From: Trichoplax adhaerens
Lineage: Eukaryota; Placozoa; Uniplacotomia; Trichoplacea; Trichoplacidae
Direction: 5' to 3'
Length of the DNA stretch: 64,000 bases
NCBI RefSeq assembly: GCF_000150275.1
Contig: NW_002060949.1
Location: 2,663,836 to 2,727,835, forward strand
The translations under genes and the position numbers were made by a program. Below are positions 11,273 through 23,854 of this stretch, in pieces. The notes under the pieces were generated by a model. It saw nothing but the letters and a program-made list of their open reading frames with translations, did no database searches and had not been told where the DNA came from. Position 1 is the first letter of the stretch. Each line of letters starts with the position of its first letter.

Positions 11273-12920
11273 ATGGCTAAAATTCAAGCAACCCTCGCTA
11301 TATTTAAACCAGATATAATGTTACATCCATCACGAGTTCAGGTACTACGTTGATCGTCTAGCCGATTCATGAATTACTCTAGAAATAAATAAATAATACA
11401 TTAATATACCACCAGTATAATATACTGTACGTGCACAACGAATGAAAAAGGACTACCCGCGGTAGTTTCTGTCTTTCTGATTAGTTTATGAATCTCCTGT
11501 AATCGCTGATGTGATGTATATTATTATTGCTTAGAACAAGTTGATTCAACTTCGCTAGTTGAGATGGTGAATAAATGATTGCTTGCTTTTGTTTCGCGCT
11601 TTGAACTTTCCTTAGCTATTGCTCTAGCATCTAGTAAATAATGATCAACTTGGCACGCTACTGTAATTTGTTTTTTATCACGAAACGAATACTGCATACC
11701 ACTGTTATTGTACTAGTACGTACATACACTCGTACTCCTGCTTTTGCTTAGTACAAATCGTATTCACTATCATCTTCAATAAATTTTCAATCTTTTCACA
11801 TCGCCTTGCACTCGACCATGCATGGATCGTGCCGTGCCTATTTCTGGTGACAATAGGTATGACTCGTGTCGGAAGCTATACTGTACGTATACCACTGAAC
11901 TAAAATCTCCTGTTACAATATCGATATTTGATATAGAAAATTCAGCAGCTGATAGAAAAGAATGGAATAAAAGTTTTTCGAAAAAAACCTTTAACTATGG
12001 ACGTAAATACAGCTGAAAAGTTTTACGGTGAACACCAAGGTAATCACCAATAACGTCTACCTGCTGTACGTTTATGCTACCAATATTGTATCTTCACGAA
12101 ACTATATCATTGGACAAAATTTACAATTACCTTCCAGCCCTACATTATATAATTTAAACCGTAAATCAACTTATCTGTATGGTTGATGTTGCACTTTAGG
12201 TAAATTCTTTTACCCTCGTTTAGTGAACCTAATGACAGGGTAAGAACAAGTAAATATTTCATAAATACATTTGTGCATATTTTTTTGCGGTTAGTGATGT
12301 TTCGTAAGTATTGTTCCTAGAATGAAGTATTAAACTGTAAATATTATCAATATCATTAGTTTATAAGCGCTGCTGTTAATATGCCATAAATTTCTTGCAT
12401 TTATTAGTACAATCTTTCTATTATCAATTGTACTATGAATCTTATGATTATTTGAATTATTTTATCACTTTATGATCTTGGTTTCAAGTGGACCAGCAAC
12501 TATTGCCATTTTAGTTGGTAATAATGCAATTACTCATTGGAGAGATTTAATTGGACCTTCACGTTCTCATCGGTAATTTCCATACTTTTTATCTGCTATG
12601 TTATTGTATTACGTACATACTTTTTACATTGATTGTACGTTATTCATTCATTTAACGTCAAATCTGTTAGAGCGAGAAGTAGTCACCCATCTACTATTCG
12701 AGCTATTTATGGCTTAACGGATACAAGAAATGCCGTTCATGGATCAGGTCAGTCATCAGACCCATAATTCGCACTTCTTTTTCGCCTTTATAAAATATAA
12801 TTAATATTCATAATTATATTAATAAAATTTTTAGATTCAGTAGAGTCGGCTGCTAGAGAAATCCAATTTTTCTTTCCTGAGCTCGATTATGACGATTGTG
12901 TTAAACAGTGTAAAACGTAA
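11273..12920 (+). CDS. NME6: Nucleoside diphosphate kinase 6-type, 149 aa
   Basis: Six exons: 11273-11341, 11946-12039, 12200-12239, 12489-12572, 12671-12747, 12835-12920 (450 nt, in phase). The start MAKIQATLAIFKPD carries the KPD motif. It continues with FYGEHQGKFFYPRLVNLM, GPATIAILVGNNAITHWRDLIGP and YGLTDTRNAVHGSDS, where His119 is the expected phosphate-accepting histidine. The insertion pattern and the AAREIQFFFPEL end resemble the group II kinase NME6, a mitochondrial protein linked to mitochondrial pyrimidine nucleotide supply in mammals. The human protein is longer at the C-terminus (about 186 aa); this one stops just after the core. The exon 2 acceptor is a CAGCAG tandem, so a one-codon variant (start 11949) is possible. 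Confidence 0.9.
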
Positions 12921-14064
12921 AGCCTAGCCCTGAAGACTATTCCTAAAAGCTAACTATTAGTGCTGATTGTGTTAGGTGTAAACTTCAAGTATGCATATTA
13001 ATTTACATGTACTAGTATTATTAATTATAAGTTATTATTCTCTCGTTTTCCGTTTTAATAAGCGTTATCCATTTATTATTTCTAATAGTAACTCATGCAA
13101 AGAGTACTTCTATTACTACGTATAGATACTTTCTAAGAAATTGTTGCGAGCTCTGAAAAAAGACAACGCAATATTCATATACAGATTATTTGATAGCAAT
13201 ATCGATGGAACCTATTCTGTTACTTGCAATAATTTGATTTGCTGCAGCTGATGTACCTGATCTATAGCTAAAATTAGGTGATTTTATTTCGTTTGTTTGC
13301 AGTTAGACTGCCTCAAAATGTATTACACACAAGTAATTCTATTCTAGGTAAACGGAAGAGATGACAATATTTTATAACTATTATTTTTATGAAAAATGAC
13401 GACAATTAAAATTCTATGTTACTGGCCTAAATATTAGGCTATACGCTTTAAGCTTGGTGCACCCTTGAAATGAACAAGTACCAATTTATGCACTAAATTA
13501 ATATTATTAAGTATCGTAATTTTTGACATTAATTATATAATTATTGAGGGTGTTTTGAATTAATAGTGCGAAATCAAATGCGTATATACTCATATTTAGA
13601 CTTGCTATTAGAACTATAAAACCAATATGATAATTGCCAGATCTAAAGGTCGCCATGCAACCTTTCCACCGAGAAAAACTTCAGTAAATAAACAATGTCA
13701 TCCACTAGAATCGATTCCTTGCATAATTAATTATCACCTGAAATAGAGAAAACTTATTATTTTACTGTGCTTTGTCTTTTCGGCTGTCTAAAGATTAATT
13801 CTCCAGCTGTGATAGTATGTTATATAATAGAGTTAGCTATTAGAGATAGAATAAGTATGTTTGCGAAATGACATTCTATCCTGGTACTGAAATATCTACC
13901 AGTATGTCTATTAATAGCAATATACATTACCTTACAATAGTAGGCAGTGCAGTATATTAATCACTGTTAAAGAAGCTAATATTTCAGTATCCACGAGAGC
14001 GAGGTACGAGAAAGGAGCATATTCGCGTATAAAGGCCTAAGGTTTACAAATCATCACGTCAACT
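12921..14064. other. Intergenic, no features seen
   Basis: AT-rich spacer between NME6 and the first RidA gene, both on the + strand. It should include the NME6 3' UTR and the RidA promoter. No exon, RNA gene or notable repeat was recognised. Confidence 0.5.
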
Positions 14065-15486
14065 ATGTCAAAATCAGTTATACGAAAAATCATTAAAACT
14101 GATACAGTTCCACCACCGGTTGGTCCTTACAAGTAGGTTTTCAAGACTTAATATGGTGTATACTGTACAGGAAGGGCCTATGCAATATTTTATTGCCGTA
14201 TCATGAATGACAAGCGTTATATGTAGATATTTAGACAAAACTAGTATGAAGAATTAGCTGATCATAGTGAGTGGCAGCAATATTTTAATACTATGGATTG
14301 TGTAGTTAGACTTACTGAATCGGCTACCGAGCATACGTACTTAACTGATACCATACTTAATTTTTGATTATAGCCAAGCGGTTATCTGCGACAACGTTAT
14401 GTACATTTCAGGACAGCTAGGTGTAGATGCCAAGGTTGGAATTTTAAGAAATTTAATAGCATCTGAAGTTATTTTTTACATATTGATTGTAGCTATTTCT
14501 CTGATATTAGACTAATAAGTTTGCGAGTGACAATGTTGAAGATCAAGCCAATCAGGTAAATAAATTTTACTTAGCTTTAAATAATATCACTGTAAAGCTA
14601 TAGCATTGTTTTAAATCTGTAATCTTATAGTATGAGTTCAAATCTATTTAGGCCTTGCTAAACATTGGGGGTATTCTACGCGCTGCTGGAATTACTTATA
14701 ATAATGGTTAGCTTCTAAGAATAAATTTTAACTAAAATAAGTTTAAAGTAGGTCATCGATAATATAATTTACATTTAACGACAATAATGTAAAAAATCAA
14801 TATTTCTCACTGGCTTTGATAAATTGAAATTTATTGCGAACTAATCCTACTTTATGTCCTTTCGTAGTTGTAAAAGTTACCGTGCTGCTTACCAATATGG
14901 ATGATTTCGCTACAGTTAATGGGATTTATACTAAATGTATGTATGCTTTCATCAATGATAGTACTGCCTGTTAACATTTATTCTACGATATAATTACCAG
15001 ATTTCAGCTGTTAATATTTACCTTTCTCTATATTGAACCAAATACCGTTCATTAATAGTTAAAGATAGTATAGTAGTCTTTTCAAATACGTTTATCATGT
15101 ATGTAAGGTAAATTCTAACTATAAAATATCACAGGATCAAATTGTTATAGGATATTTATAAGCAGATACGAGATTAGTAGAAAATAATAAACTGCTGCAA
15201 TATATAATTTTACTAATGGAGCTAGTGTTATGTTTTAACATTTAACTAGTTTTTAAAAGTAATTATCCAGCTAGAGTGGCATATCAAGTTTCCAAACTCC
15301 CCAAAGTAAGAGAAAATTTGAAACACATTCATTTTCTTACGTATCGTATTATGATATAAACTTCGGCCATAGGGTAACTAACCATCGAATCATTATCATC
15401 ATTTTTAACAGGGTGCAAAAGTTGAAATGGAAGCAATAGCAAGCACTGCAGAGATTGTGGACGATCAAGTTAAAGCTAAGCTTTAA
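14065..15486 (+). CDS. RIDA: RidA / UK114 family deaminase, copy 1, 142 aa
   Basis: Seven exons: 14065-14132, 14374-14434, 14511-14555, 14652-14706, 14868-14936, 15250-15305, 15412-15486 (429 nt). RidA hydrolyses reactive enamine/imine intermediates (2-aminoacrylate, 2-iminobutanoate) to 2-ketoacids plus ammonia. Family marks seen: PPPVGPYNQAVICDNVMYISGQLG, ALLNIGGILRAAG, VVKVTVLLTNMDDFATVNGIY, NYPARVAYQV with the substrate-binding Arg, and VEMEAIA with the Glu near the active site. A 17-residue tail follows the EAIA strand, longer than in copy 2. Trimeric and probably cytosolic or mitochondrial by family. The downstream paralogue has the same intron positions and phases, so they arose by tandem duplication. 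Confidence 0.92.
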
Positions 15487-16592
15487 ATACCAGATTGAAA
15501 GTTGCTTTAATTTCTCCGTTGATGGAGGAGAACATGAAATGAGAAAAAATGTTCGACTGGTTTATGATTGCAGTCGTAATTTTTATTTTTATTCCATTCA
15601 TACTGCTGTAAAATGACACAANNNNNNNNNNNNNNNNNNNNNNNNNNNNNNNNNNNNNNNNNNNNNNNNNNNNNNNNNNNNNNNNNNNNNNNNNNNNNNN
15701 NNNNNNNNNNNNNNNNNNNNNNNNNNNNCCTAAGGGTTGTAATATTAGTTAAGGATAAATACTATGTATTTTTAAACGAATTTTTGGCTAACGATTATAA
15801 CATCAACTGAGTCATATTTTACTCTTGAGAAGAGCACAGAAATTCTGTATTCGTGAATTAAGCCTGGATGGCGTAAAATATGCTGTTGCGTAATGAATTG
15901 AAGGGTAGATTCAATAACTATCCTAGGCAATAAGGAAAAAATTAGGGATTTCTCAAAACAGGTACTGTATACAGTACACTAAATGGTACGATATGCAGAC
16001 GCGTAAAGATAGCTACTTATAATTAATAGATTCCATGGTACTACCATAGAACTTAGAAGAAGGCCTGGTCCGGGGTCGAAAGCCTTCATTTTCCGTCAAA
16101 TTTATAGTAAAAGGGACGATGGATATCCTTTGATTTTTAACGTATTTCTACTAGAAAATTTACCATTTTAACGTTCAAGCTGTACTGCTTTTGTGATTGT
16201 ATTTTAATCTTGGCTAATATGGTAGTCTCATAACTGATTTGATATGGTAAGCTCCATATTAACGCTTAAAATTAAAAGCATGATCGAGGTTTCTTTAATT
16301 AGCAAGAGCAGTTTATCAGGTTCCTCTCAATCAAATTTTATAAAGATTGACTTTAGCTTTTTATGTGTTTTTATAAGCCTCCTCATTCCTCTATCCTCAA
16401 GGAAGAAATTCTGTATGAGTCGGCCGTTCCTTCCAGTAGTCCATGACTGTACCGTACTGTACGCGTGCGTAGCGAATTTAATACTAATAGTACTGTAGTT
16501 GTGCCCCATAGCTAGGACCCCTTTCTTTATTTATTGAGGTAGGAAAGGGATCGACTTTCCTTTGGCTTTTCGAACCGCTCTGAAAATCCAAC
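15487..16592. other. Spacer between RidA copies, with satellite relic
   Basis: Contains the N gap and TACTGTAC-type words at about 15960-15985 and 16447-16460. Bases 16427-16453 (TTCCTTCCAGTAGTCCATGA and onward) match the end of the satellite unit near 53176 at about 25 of 27 positions, so this spacer carries a fragment of that repeat family. No exon was recognised. Confidence 0.5.
15622..15728. other. Assembly gap (107 N)
   Basis: A run of 107 ambiguous bases between the two RidA genes. The true length is unknown; nothing on either side reads as an exon, so no gene appears to be interrupted. Confidence 0.99.
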
Positions 16593-18548
16593 ATGTCTCT
16601 TGCTCGTACTGTAATTAAGACGGCCATGGCGCCAGGGGCTATAGGTCCATACAGGTAATATGAGATAATGTAAAATCCATGTTTGATGACAGATGTTAAT
16701 TAATAGCCGTGTTGACGAGTATTTCATTGTAAACAAATTTATTCTTCTGCAGTCAAGCCCTCAAGGTGGGTAATACCTTGTATCTTTCTGGCCAAATTGG
16801 ATTATCACCTGAGGTACGTGACATTGTGCTACAAAGTCAAGGAAATTCCCAGTATGCTATCAATTGGAGTTCATAGACGATAGATTCTTATACTTCGATT
16901 GTGACTAGATGACTACCTAGCAGGAATGTTGCTAATGAAAATGGCAGCTTTTTCCGTTTCTAAATTTCGTGTTATGCTTATTTTACAGAGTAACGAATTT
17001 GCTGGACCGGATGTAGAAGCACAAACAAATCAAGTTAGTTAGTGCATGACTGCAATTATAATTATTAACAGCGCAGTGAAAGCTAAGCAGAGCTTAAAAT
17101 TGCAATTGATAATGAAAGTATCATGATAATCATACTGTAGAGTGAGTAGTATAATTATTATTAAATAATTAAAATCATTCGTACTGAGACAGTATCTAAT
17201 ACCCTTTTACATACCGTAGCACGCTTCCGTAGGCAAATTTCGTTAAATTGAATACATAATGTGCGTTTTATAAATCGATTATAATATAATTGAATAAACT
17301 GCAATACTAATAAAACGGAATTTGAAAACCACCGTTTACCGCTTGCAGCTTGCAATATCGTCCGTTTAACTGAATCCCATTTCACCTTTCTATTGCAGGC
17401 TTTACAAAACATTCGTGCAGTGTTGAAGGAAGCAGGATCTTCATTCAAAGACGGTTAGCTATGCTGTTATGAAATTTTGCTACTAATACTTTACATCCAA
17501 CGACGTAATAAAGTACAGTTTGGATGCGGTTAATTAAATAAAATCTGAAATGTTGCGGAGAGCATATACTATGTATATACATACGACATGTGTAAATATA
17601 TGTGTAAAATGACGTATATTAATAAAAGTACTCTGGCATTTTAGTTAAGTCAAGTTGCTAGACAGAAGACTATCTCGTAACCATGTTTATTATAGTGTTA
17701 TATAGTAAAGCACCCTTTCTGAATACGTTCACTTAGATTTACTGTAGGTATCGATTATCTGTTACATTTAATGAGACAATGAATGTTTCTAGTATTAAAT
17801 AGACTTATTGATAAAAAAACGGGTAGATATTAATTCAGAGTTAATACGGTTGGATGTTGCATTAATGATAATTCTTATTGAATTACAGTTGTCAAAACAA
17901 CTATCCTGCTTGCGGACATAAATGATTTCGCGACGGTAAACAAAATTTATGCCCAATGTAAGTTATTACTTTAATGTTAAATGAATTCAGCTAATAATGT
18001 TGCACTTAGTTACAAAAAGCTTAGCAATTTATTGCTATTTTCTCCTCATAGTACATATTCTGTGGCTAACTTTATATACATGTGGTTTTGTACTGTCCGC
18101 TAATGATGTAGCTTTAAAAAACTGTTTTAATACTGTACTGTATATCTTATAGGCTAGAAACAGTAACACAAGCTTTTCTTAAGATACCTTGTTTCATACG
18201 TATATTTAGTTGTATTAAATTTACAGTAGTTAATTATATGATGTCGTTTCAATTTAAAATTTTAACACTGACATTGTAACATCTATAGATTTCTCTGAAC
18301 CTTATCCTGCTCGTGCAGCTTATGAATGTTCAAAATTACCGAAGGTATATGTCTAAGTGACTACTAAGTATGATAGCATTCTATTAGAAAGCGAAGAAAC
18401 AAATAATTTTTGGAGCTCTGAAGATTCACAATTCATTCTATTAGTCGAATGATTTTAGGAAATGATTCAAACATCTGTTTATTTATTTACTGTATTATAG
18501 CTTGCTAGGATTGAAATAGAAGCAATTGCGGTTCTTGACCAAGTGTAA
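16593..18548 (+). CDS. RIDA: RidA / UK114 family deaminase, copy 2, 131 aa
   Basis: Seven exons: 16593-16654, 16753-16813, 16989-17033, 17399-17453, 17889-17957, 18289-18344, 18501-18548 (396 nt). Motifs: [76 protein letters not shown] with the conserved Arg, and IEIEAIAV. Exon lengths 2 to 6 (61, 45, 55, 69, 56) equal those of copy 1 exactly; only the first and last exons differ. The sequence is closer than copy 1 to the vertebrate RIDA pattern I recall, with GPYSQA and the last strand ending near the stop. Ends 327 bases from the acetyl-CoA synthetase stop on the other strand. Confidence 0.92.
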
Positions 18549-18875
18549 GATAAGGAATTGTTGGACAGCGCGGTCTGATTGGTAGCACTTTGGGATTATG
18601 AAATAAAGCATTCCTTACCATAATGTCACGTAAATCATTAACATACGTAAAATATTTAGGGAATAGTGACATAAGCTATATTAACGTAATCCAAAAAGTA
18701 AAATGTTAAAGATTATGGTAATATAAGCGTCTGTGTTTCTTATAAGAATCGCTTCAATAAACGTCCGATTATCAAGATCTAACATAATTGCTACACCAAC
18801 TGATTAATTCATAATAAAAAGACTTCAAAATTGAGCTATGTGCTTCTCGTTCATGAAATTTGAGCACAAGTTACT
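18549..18875. other. Short convergent spacer
   Basis: 327 bases between the RidA copy 2 stop (+) and the acetyl-CoA synthetase stop (-). AT-rich and probably both 3' UTRs; no separate feature was seen. Confidence 0.5.
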
Positions 18876-21800
18876 TCACTTCAGAGAAGCCGGGCGCAAC
18901 TGGAATAGAGTTTCAATGATTGACGAATCTGCCATTGTAGAAATATCACCCAATTGGTGATCATTACGAGCAATCTTTCTCAAAACGCGGCGCATAATCT
19001 TTCCCGAACGAGTTTTAGGTAATCCAGGGGCATCTTGAATGTAATCCGGTACAGCGATAGACCCAATCTTTTGTCGTACTAAAAAGAAATGAAAGCACCG
19101 ATTAAATATATAAAACAACAGTAATACAGTACATTGTTGGTATAAGTATACCAGAGTAGCTATTACGCGTGAGAAAGGGAAGACGCTTAATATTTAACAA
19201 AATTATGATATTATCTAACTGTGTTACAAAATAATTCACTTTCTAAGTCAAAATTTGATGTAATGATTATTAGCTCTATGTATTTTATACCTTGTTGCTT
19301 AAGTTGAACGACTACTTCATCACTAAATTCAGCTCCCTATTTAATAAAATAGATTGTATTAACAGGCATAAGTGTTCGATCTTGGGAAATGTTACAAGAT
19401 TTTAGATGCCACTAATAATTTACCGAAGTAGGCAAGACAAACCTTTATTAGGGTTAGAAATGCGTATAAGCATTGACCTTTGATTTCGTGTGGATAAGAA
19501 ACCTGGAAGTAATTAAAGTAATACGACATCACCATATATGCGGTAGGGTGCACTTATAAGATGAAGCAGGAGACATTAAGTATGCTTAAACATACCACAG
19601 CAGCTTCTGCTACGAGATCGTGCTCGATTAATGCACTTTCAACTTGAGCAGTGCTTGTTAAGTGACCAGATACATTAATACAATCATCAATACGTCCAGT
19701 AATCCAAAAATATCCATCCTTATCTCTAAAGCAACCTAGGTCACAATTACAATATATAGTAGTATTACTCAAACTTTCACACTTATCGATGGGTAAATTA
19801 CAAATACAATAGTATCAATAGCGAAAAGTTATATGTAAAACATTAAGAAATAGAATGTACCATCGCCAGTGCAATAATATCCATCAAATTTTCCAAAATA
19901 TGTATTTTCATAGCGCTCATGGTCACCGTAAACTGTACGCATGGTACTTGGCCATGCCTGGCTAATAGCCTATATGAAACAAATTTATTAACATCTTAAT
20001 ATGTCATTACCAACTACAAGTAGACTTGAATAGGGATATACAAACCAGATATCCTTCACTCTGCCCTTGTACTTCATTGCCATCTTCATTTAAAACGACC
20101 GGCTTGATACCAAAGAATGGGAAACACTAACAAGATAATTTTACATCCCTTTGAATATATTCTTGAGTCAACAGTAATAGTGCAATGATGACACAAGAAT
20201 TGTCAGTTGATATTTTATAAAATGATCACCTACCACAGATCCAGGCTTCATGGGTGTACAACCTGGAAGTGGGGTAAGAACATGCCCACCTGTTTCGGTC
20301 TGCCAAAACGTATCAGAAATAGAGCATTCTCCATTACCAATAACTTCATAATAGAAACGCCAAGCTTCCGGATTAAGAGGTTCTCCCACAGATCCAAGCA
20401 CCTTTAATGTCTTACGACTGTACCTAAAATGAATCGAATGGTTGCAATCAGTAGTATCACTTTTGAAAACATGAAGCATTGAAAATAGTTACAGTACTTT
20501 TTCACATAATCAGGACCAAATCTCATGAGGGAACGAATTGCTGTTGGAGCAGTATAAAATTTAGAAACTTTATACTTGTCTACAATATCCCAGTAGCGAC
20601 CAGCATCTGGGTATACGGGCAATCCTTCAAACTATGAAATAATATGTTCTTCAGTTGTCATACTATGATAGCACAGTTAAAAATAAAGACTACTGACCAC
20701 AATACTTGGGGCACCGTTAGCGAGAGGGCCATAAACGACGTAACTATGTCCAGTAATCCAACCAACATCAGCAGTACAGAAGTAGACATCTCCATGATGA
20801 TAATCAAATGAATATCTACAGGAATTTTGTAATACCAACGGTTATTGGAAATACACATAGGAAATTATTCTTAAATTAGAGTTCAATTCTAACAGATTTA
20901 CTAACTTAAATGTTGTCGCAGCATATAAAAGGTAACCGGCTTGAGTATGAACAACTCCCTTAGGTTTGCCAGTCGATCCACTGAAACGTAAATTACAAAT
21001 GTATAACGATTTTGGTTTCAAACATCACAGCTTTAACTAGTGTATGGAGAAAAGATTACCTAGTATATAAAAGAAATAAAGGATCTTCGGCATCGAGCCA
21101 CTCAGGTTCGCATTCATCTGAAACATTGGCAACTTCTTCATGCCACCAACAATCTAATTCTTCATTCCATCCGATCTACGTTCAAGCAATTGATAAGTCT
21201 TACCATTAACAACCCAAATTGTAATTATGTGATTATAACATCTTTGCATTTGCACTCACAGCCACATTTGATGGTCGTTTTGGTGGTTCCTGAGGTCCTT
21301 TTTTGTCTAAATCCTCTAACAAATGTCTGACAACTATGCAGCATTTTAACGAGTAATTCCTAAAATATCGGTGGACAAGAAAGTAAAGCATTAATTTAAT
21401 CTTCAATAAAGCTGTAACTCTAACAATACCAACTTACCTATCTTTCAGAATTTGGAAAGCCTGATCAGCAATACTCTTCAGTTCTATTAATTTCTTCCCT
21501 CTGTATAAACCGTCTGCAAGAAACCAACTTACAATTTTAGCGGAGCAGTGCTTACGTCTTGCTTACTAGCATTTGACAATTAACTGACCTGCAGTGACAA
21601 GGAGACAACATTTCGAATCCAGTATTCTATCAACTAGTGATTCCGCTGAAAATCCACCAAACTGGAATATACAAATACAAAATAAGACTAAATTTCGTAA
21701 AAATTACGTATACTGTACAGGCTATCATAACAATACACTACTGCATATAACATATACGACATTATAGAGATATTCATGCTAAATCGCATAATGTAACTAA

Positions 21801-23854
21801 GCCGTGCTAAAGATTTCACTAACCACAACAGAGTGTGGTGCACCAATTCTTGCACATGCCAAGACAGCTATTGGTAGTTCAAGTATCATGGGCATATAGA
21901 TAGCAACGTGGTCACCTTTCTTGACACCTGAATTATGGAAGTTTGTGATATTTATTTATGACACAACGACATGCTTGTTTAACATTGCAGTAGCATTAAT
22001 AATTAAATAGCTTAATAATATGATATTGCTAATTCTTAAAGCTTTCGATTATAGTACCTTTAGCCTTTAGAACGTTGGCAAATTGGCAAACTCGGCGTTT
22101 TAGCTCACTATAGGTAACCTTAGAGTCGTCACCTGGTTCGTTTCCTTCCCTACATACGGTATATGGGTAATGGATAAATAAGTTGTGAAGGAGTGATGTA
22201 CATCGTCAAAGTCATGTGTGGATACTCAATTTCTGACATCCATGCGATAATCTGCGCATTTGGATTAGGCCGTGATGAATATTAGATTGCAGTAAAAGAG
22301 TACATAAAATCTACGATTATATTACAGTGAAAGCATACGCAGTTGATGTTAAGATAGTCAAGTCCGAAGTGGTGTACTGCTCGGTTGGAAATGAATTCTG
22401 ATCACTACTCGATATCTCAATGAAAAAGTCAGTGACTGAGGTTAGCAGATGAGGCATTTACTCGTATGTACGCGTACGCTTTTACTTATATTTAGAAAAA
22501 ATATACAGCTAAAAATGCAAATATTGCATAAACGCAGTTGCAATAATAACAATTGACTATAAAAATGATTTATAACGATTATGATAGCATATTAATATAT
22601 GTATATCGCAATGATTTGTACGCTAATTTTGTACACGTGGAACAAACAATTTTCTATATATAAACCTGATCGTTCACGTAAAGTCTAAAATAAACAGGAT
22701 TTCGGCTTAACAGTTTATATTCAGTGTTACGGTGTGGCGATTGGCTATTATTTATTATCATTATAAGTTGGGTCGAAAAGCACGGAGTAAGAGTTAAATT
22801 GCTATTTTCCAGTACCGTTTAAGCACTATAGTAGTGTTTTTTAGTACTAGTTTAATTTTAATTGATTTGAATACCGTAGTCGAAATTAAGCTGGAGGTAA
22901 ATTAATTAATAGTTAGCAAATGATCTAGTAGTAAAAGTCAGCTACTAAGGTGATTATAATTTGCAATTTTATACCTTGTCATGGAAATCGTCACGATTTA
23001 ACAAGAGTATAGGATAGCTTATTTAGATTCGAAATGATATTGTGTTTCAATCGTCATGCAATTACAAGGTTGTTAATTGCTACTATGTACAGTTACTGCA
23101 GTGGTTTCGTCCATTGGTAGGATGGATCGCGAGAATACTACCATATTATTGCAATAGTCCCTGTACTATAGATACTATATGTGGAGTGATATCGTTCTAT
23201 GAACTTATATCCTTGTTATATCATTGTAAATAGTAACTAATTGTATCGGATGCATGGCTTAAGTTTAACAACTCTATCTATTATGCCCAGTATGGATAGT
23301 TAATCCGATAGTGCTACAGTAGGGCATAGCTACACTATAGAGCTAAAAATGCAGGACTACTTTGTGGATGATTTTGGCGACGGCACGTTGCTTACGCAAT
23401 GCAAAGACGATCATCAAGCATAGTTGAGAGGTGAGTTGGTTAATAAATAATACTAAACAACTACTCTATGTAATGCAAGATTGCATACTACTTAAGCAAC
23501 GTATTTAGATAGTGATGATTACCAGTAGAAAGCAACGTTATCACCAAGGCCATTTTCAATATTGCGATCAATAACATTATAACAGACGTTGGTTTTGATA
23601 CCCTCCATAAACTTGATGAAAATTCTGCCGTTACTTTTACTAAAGTTGTAATCGAATACTCTGCCTTCTGGTGCACCTTTCCAATAGAATTGTTTAGCTA
23701 TATCGCCCCAAAAAGCAACTGGATCGTTGATACTCCTATCATACATCTTACGATATTCCTCCATGCTCTTAACATGAGCTTCAGCAACAACTCTTGGACT
23801 TGGAGGATAAACCGGTCCCAAGGCTGATTTTTCAATATCTGCAATGTCTACCAT
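18876..23854 (-). CDS. ACSS2: Acetyl-CoA synthetase (acetate-CoA ligase), 682 aa
   Basis: Seventeen exons: 23854-23523, 22149-22058, 21927-21824, 21661-21589, 21513-21438, 21359-21260, 21175-21060, 20980-20906, 20815-20698, 20631-20498, 20423-20234, 20126-20046, 19969-19861, 19735-19596, 19502-19443, 19336-19291, 19078-18876 (2049 nt, in phase). It makes acetyl-CoA from acetate, ATP and CoA via acetyl-AMP. Motifs: phosphate loop [20 protein letters not shown] with the Trp typical of acetate-specific enzymes, [14 protein letters not shown] and the [10 protein letters not shown] tail with the acetylatable Lys. Near human ACSS2 in length (701 aa). The start MVDIADIEK shows no obvious mitochondrial leader, so a cytosolic/nuclear form is more likely than ACSS1. 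Intron 1 is 1.37 kb; the others are short, down to 66 bases. Confidence 0.95.

Noticed and set aside
20207-20407. Plus-strand open frame of 66 codons
   Set aside because: It is the antisense of an acetyl-CoA synthetase exon that is well supported on the minus strand.
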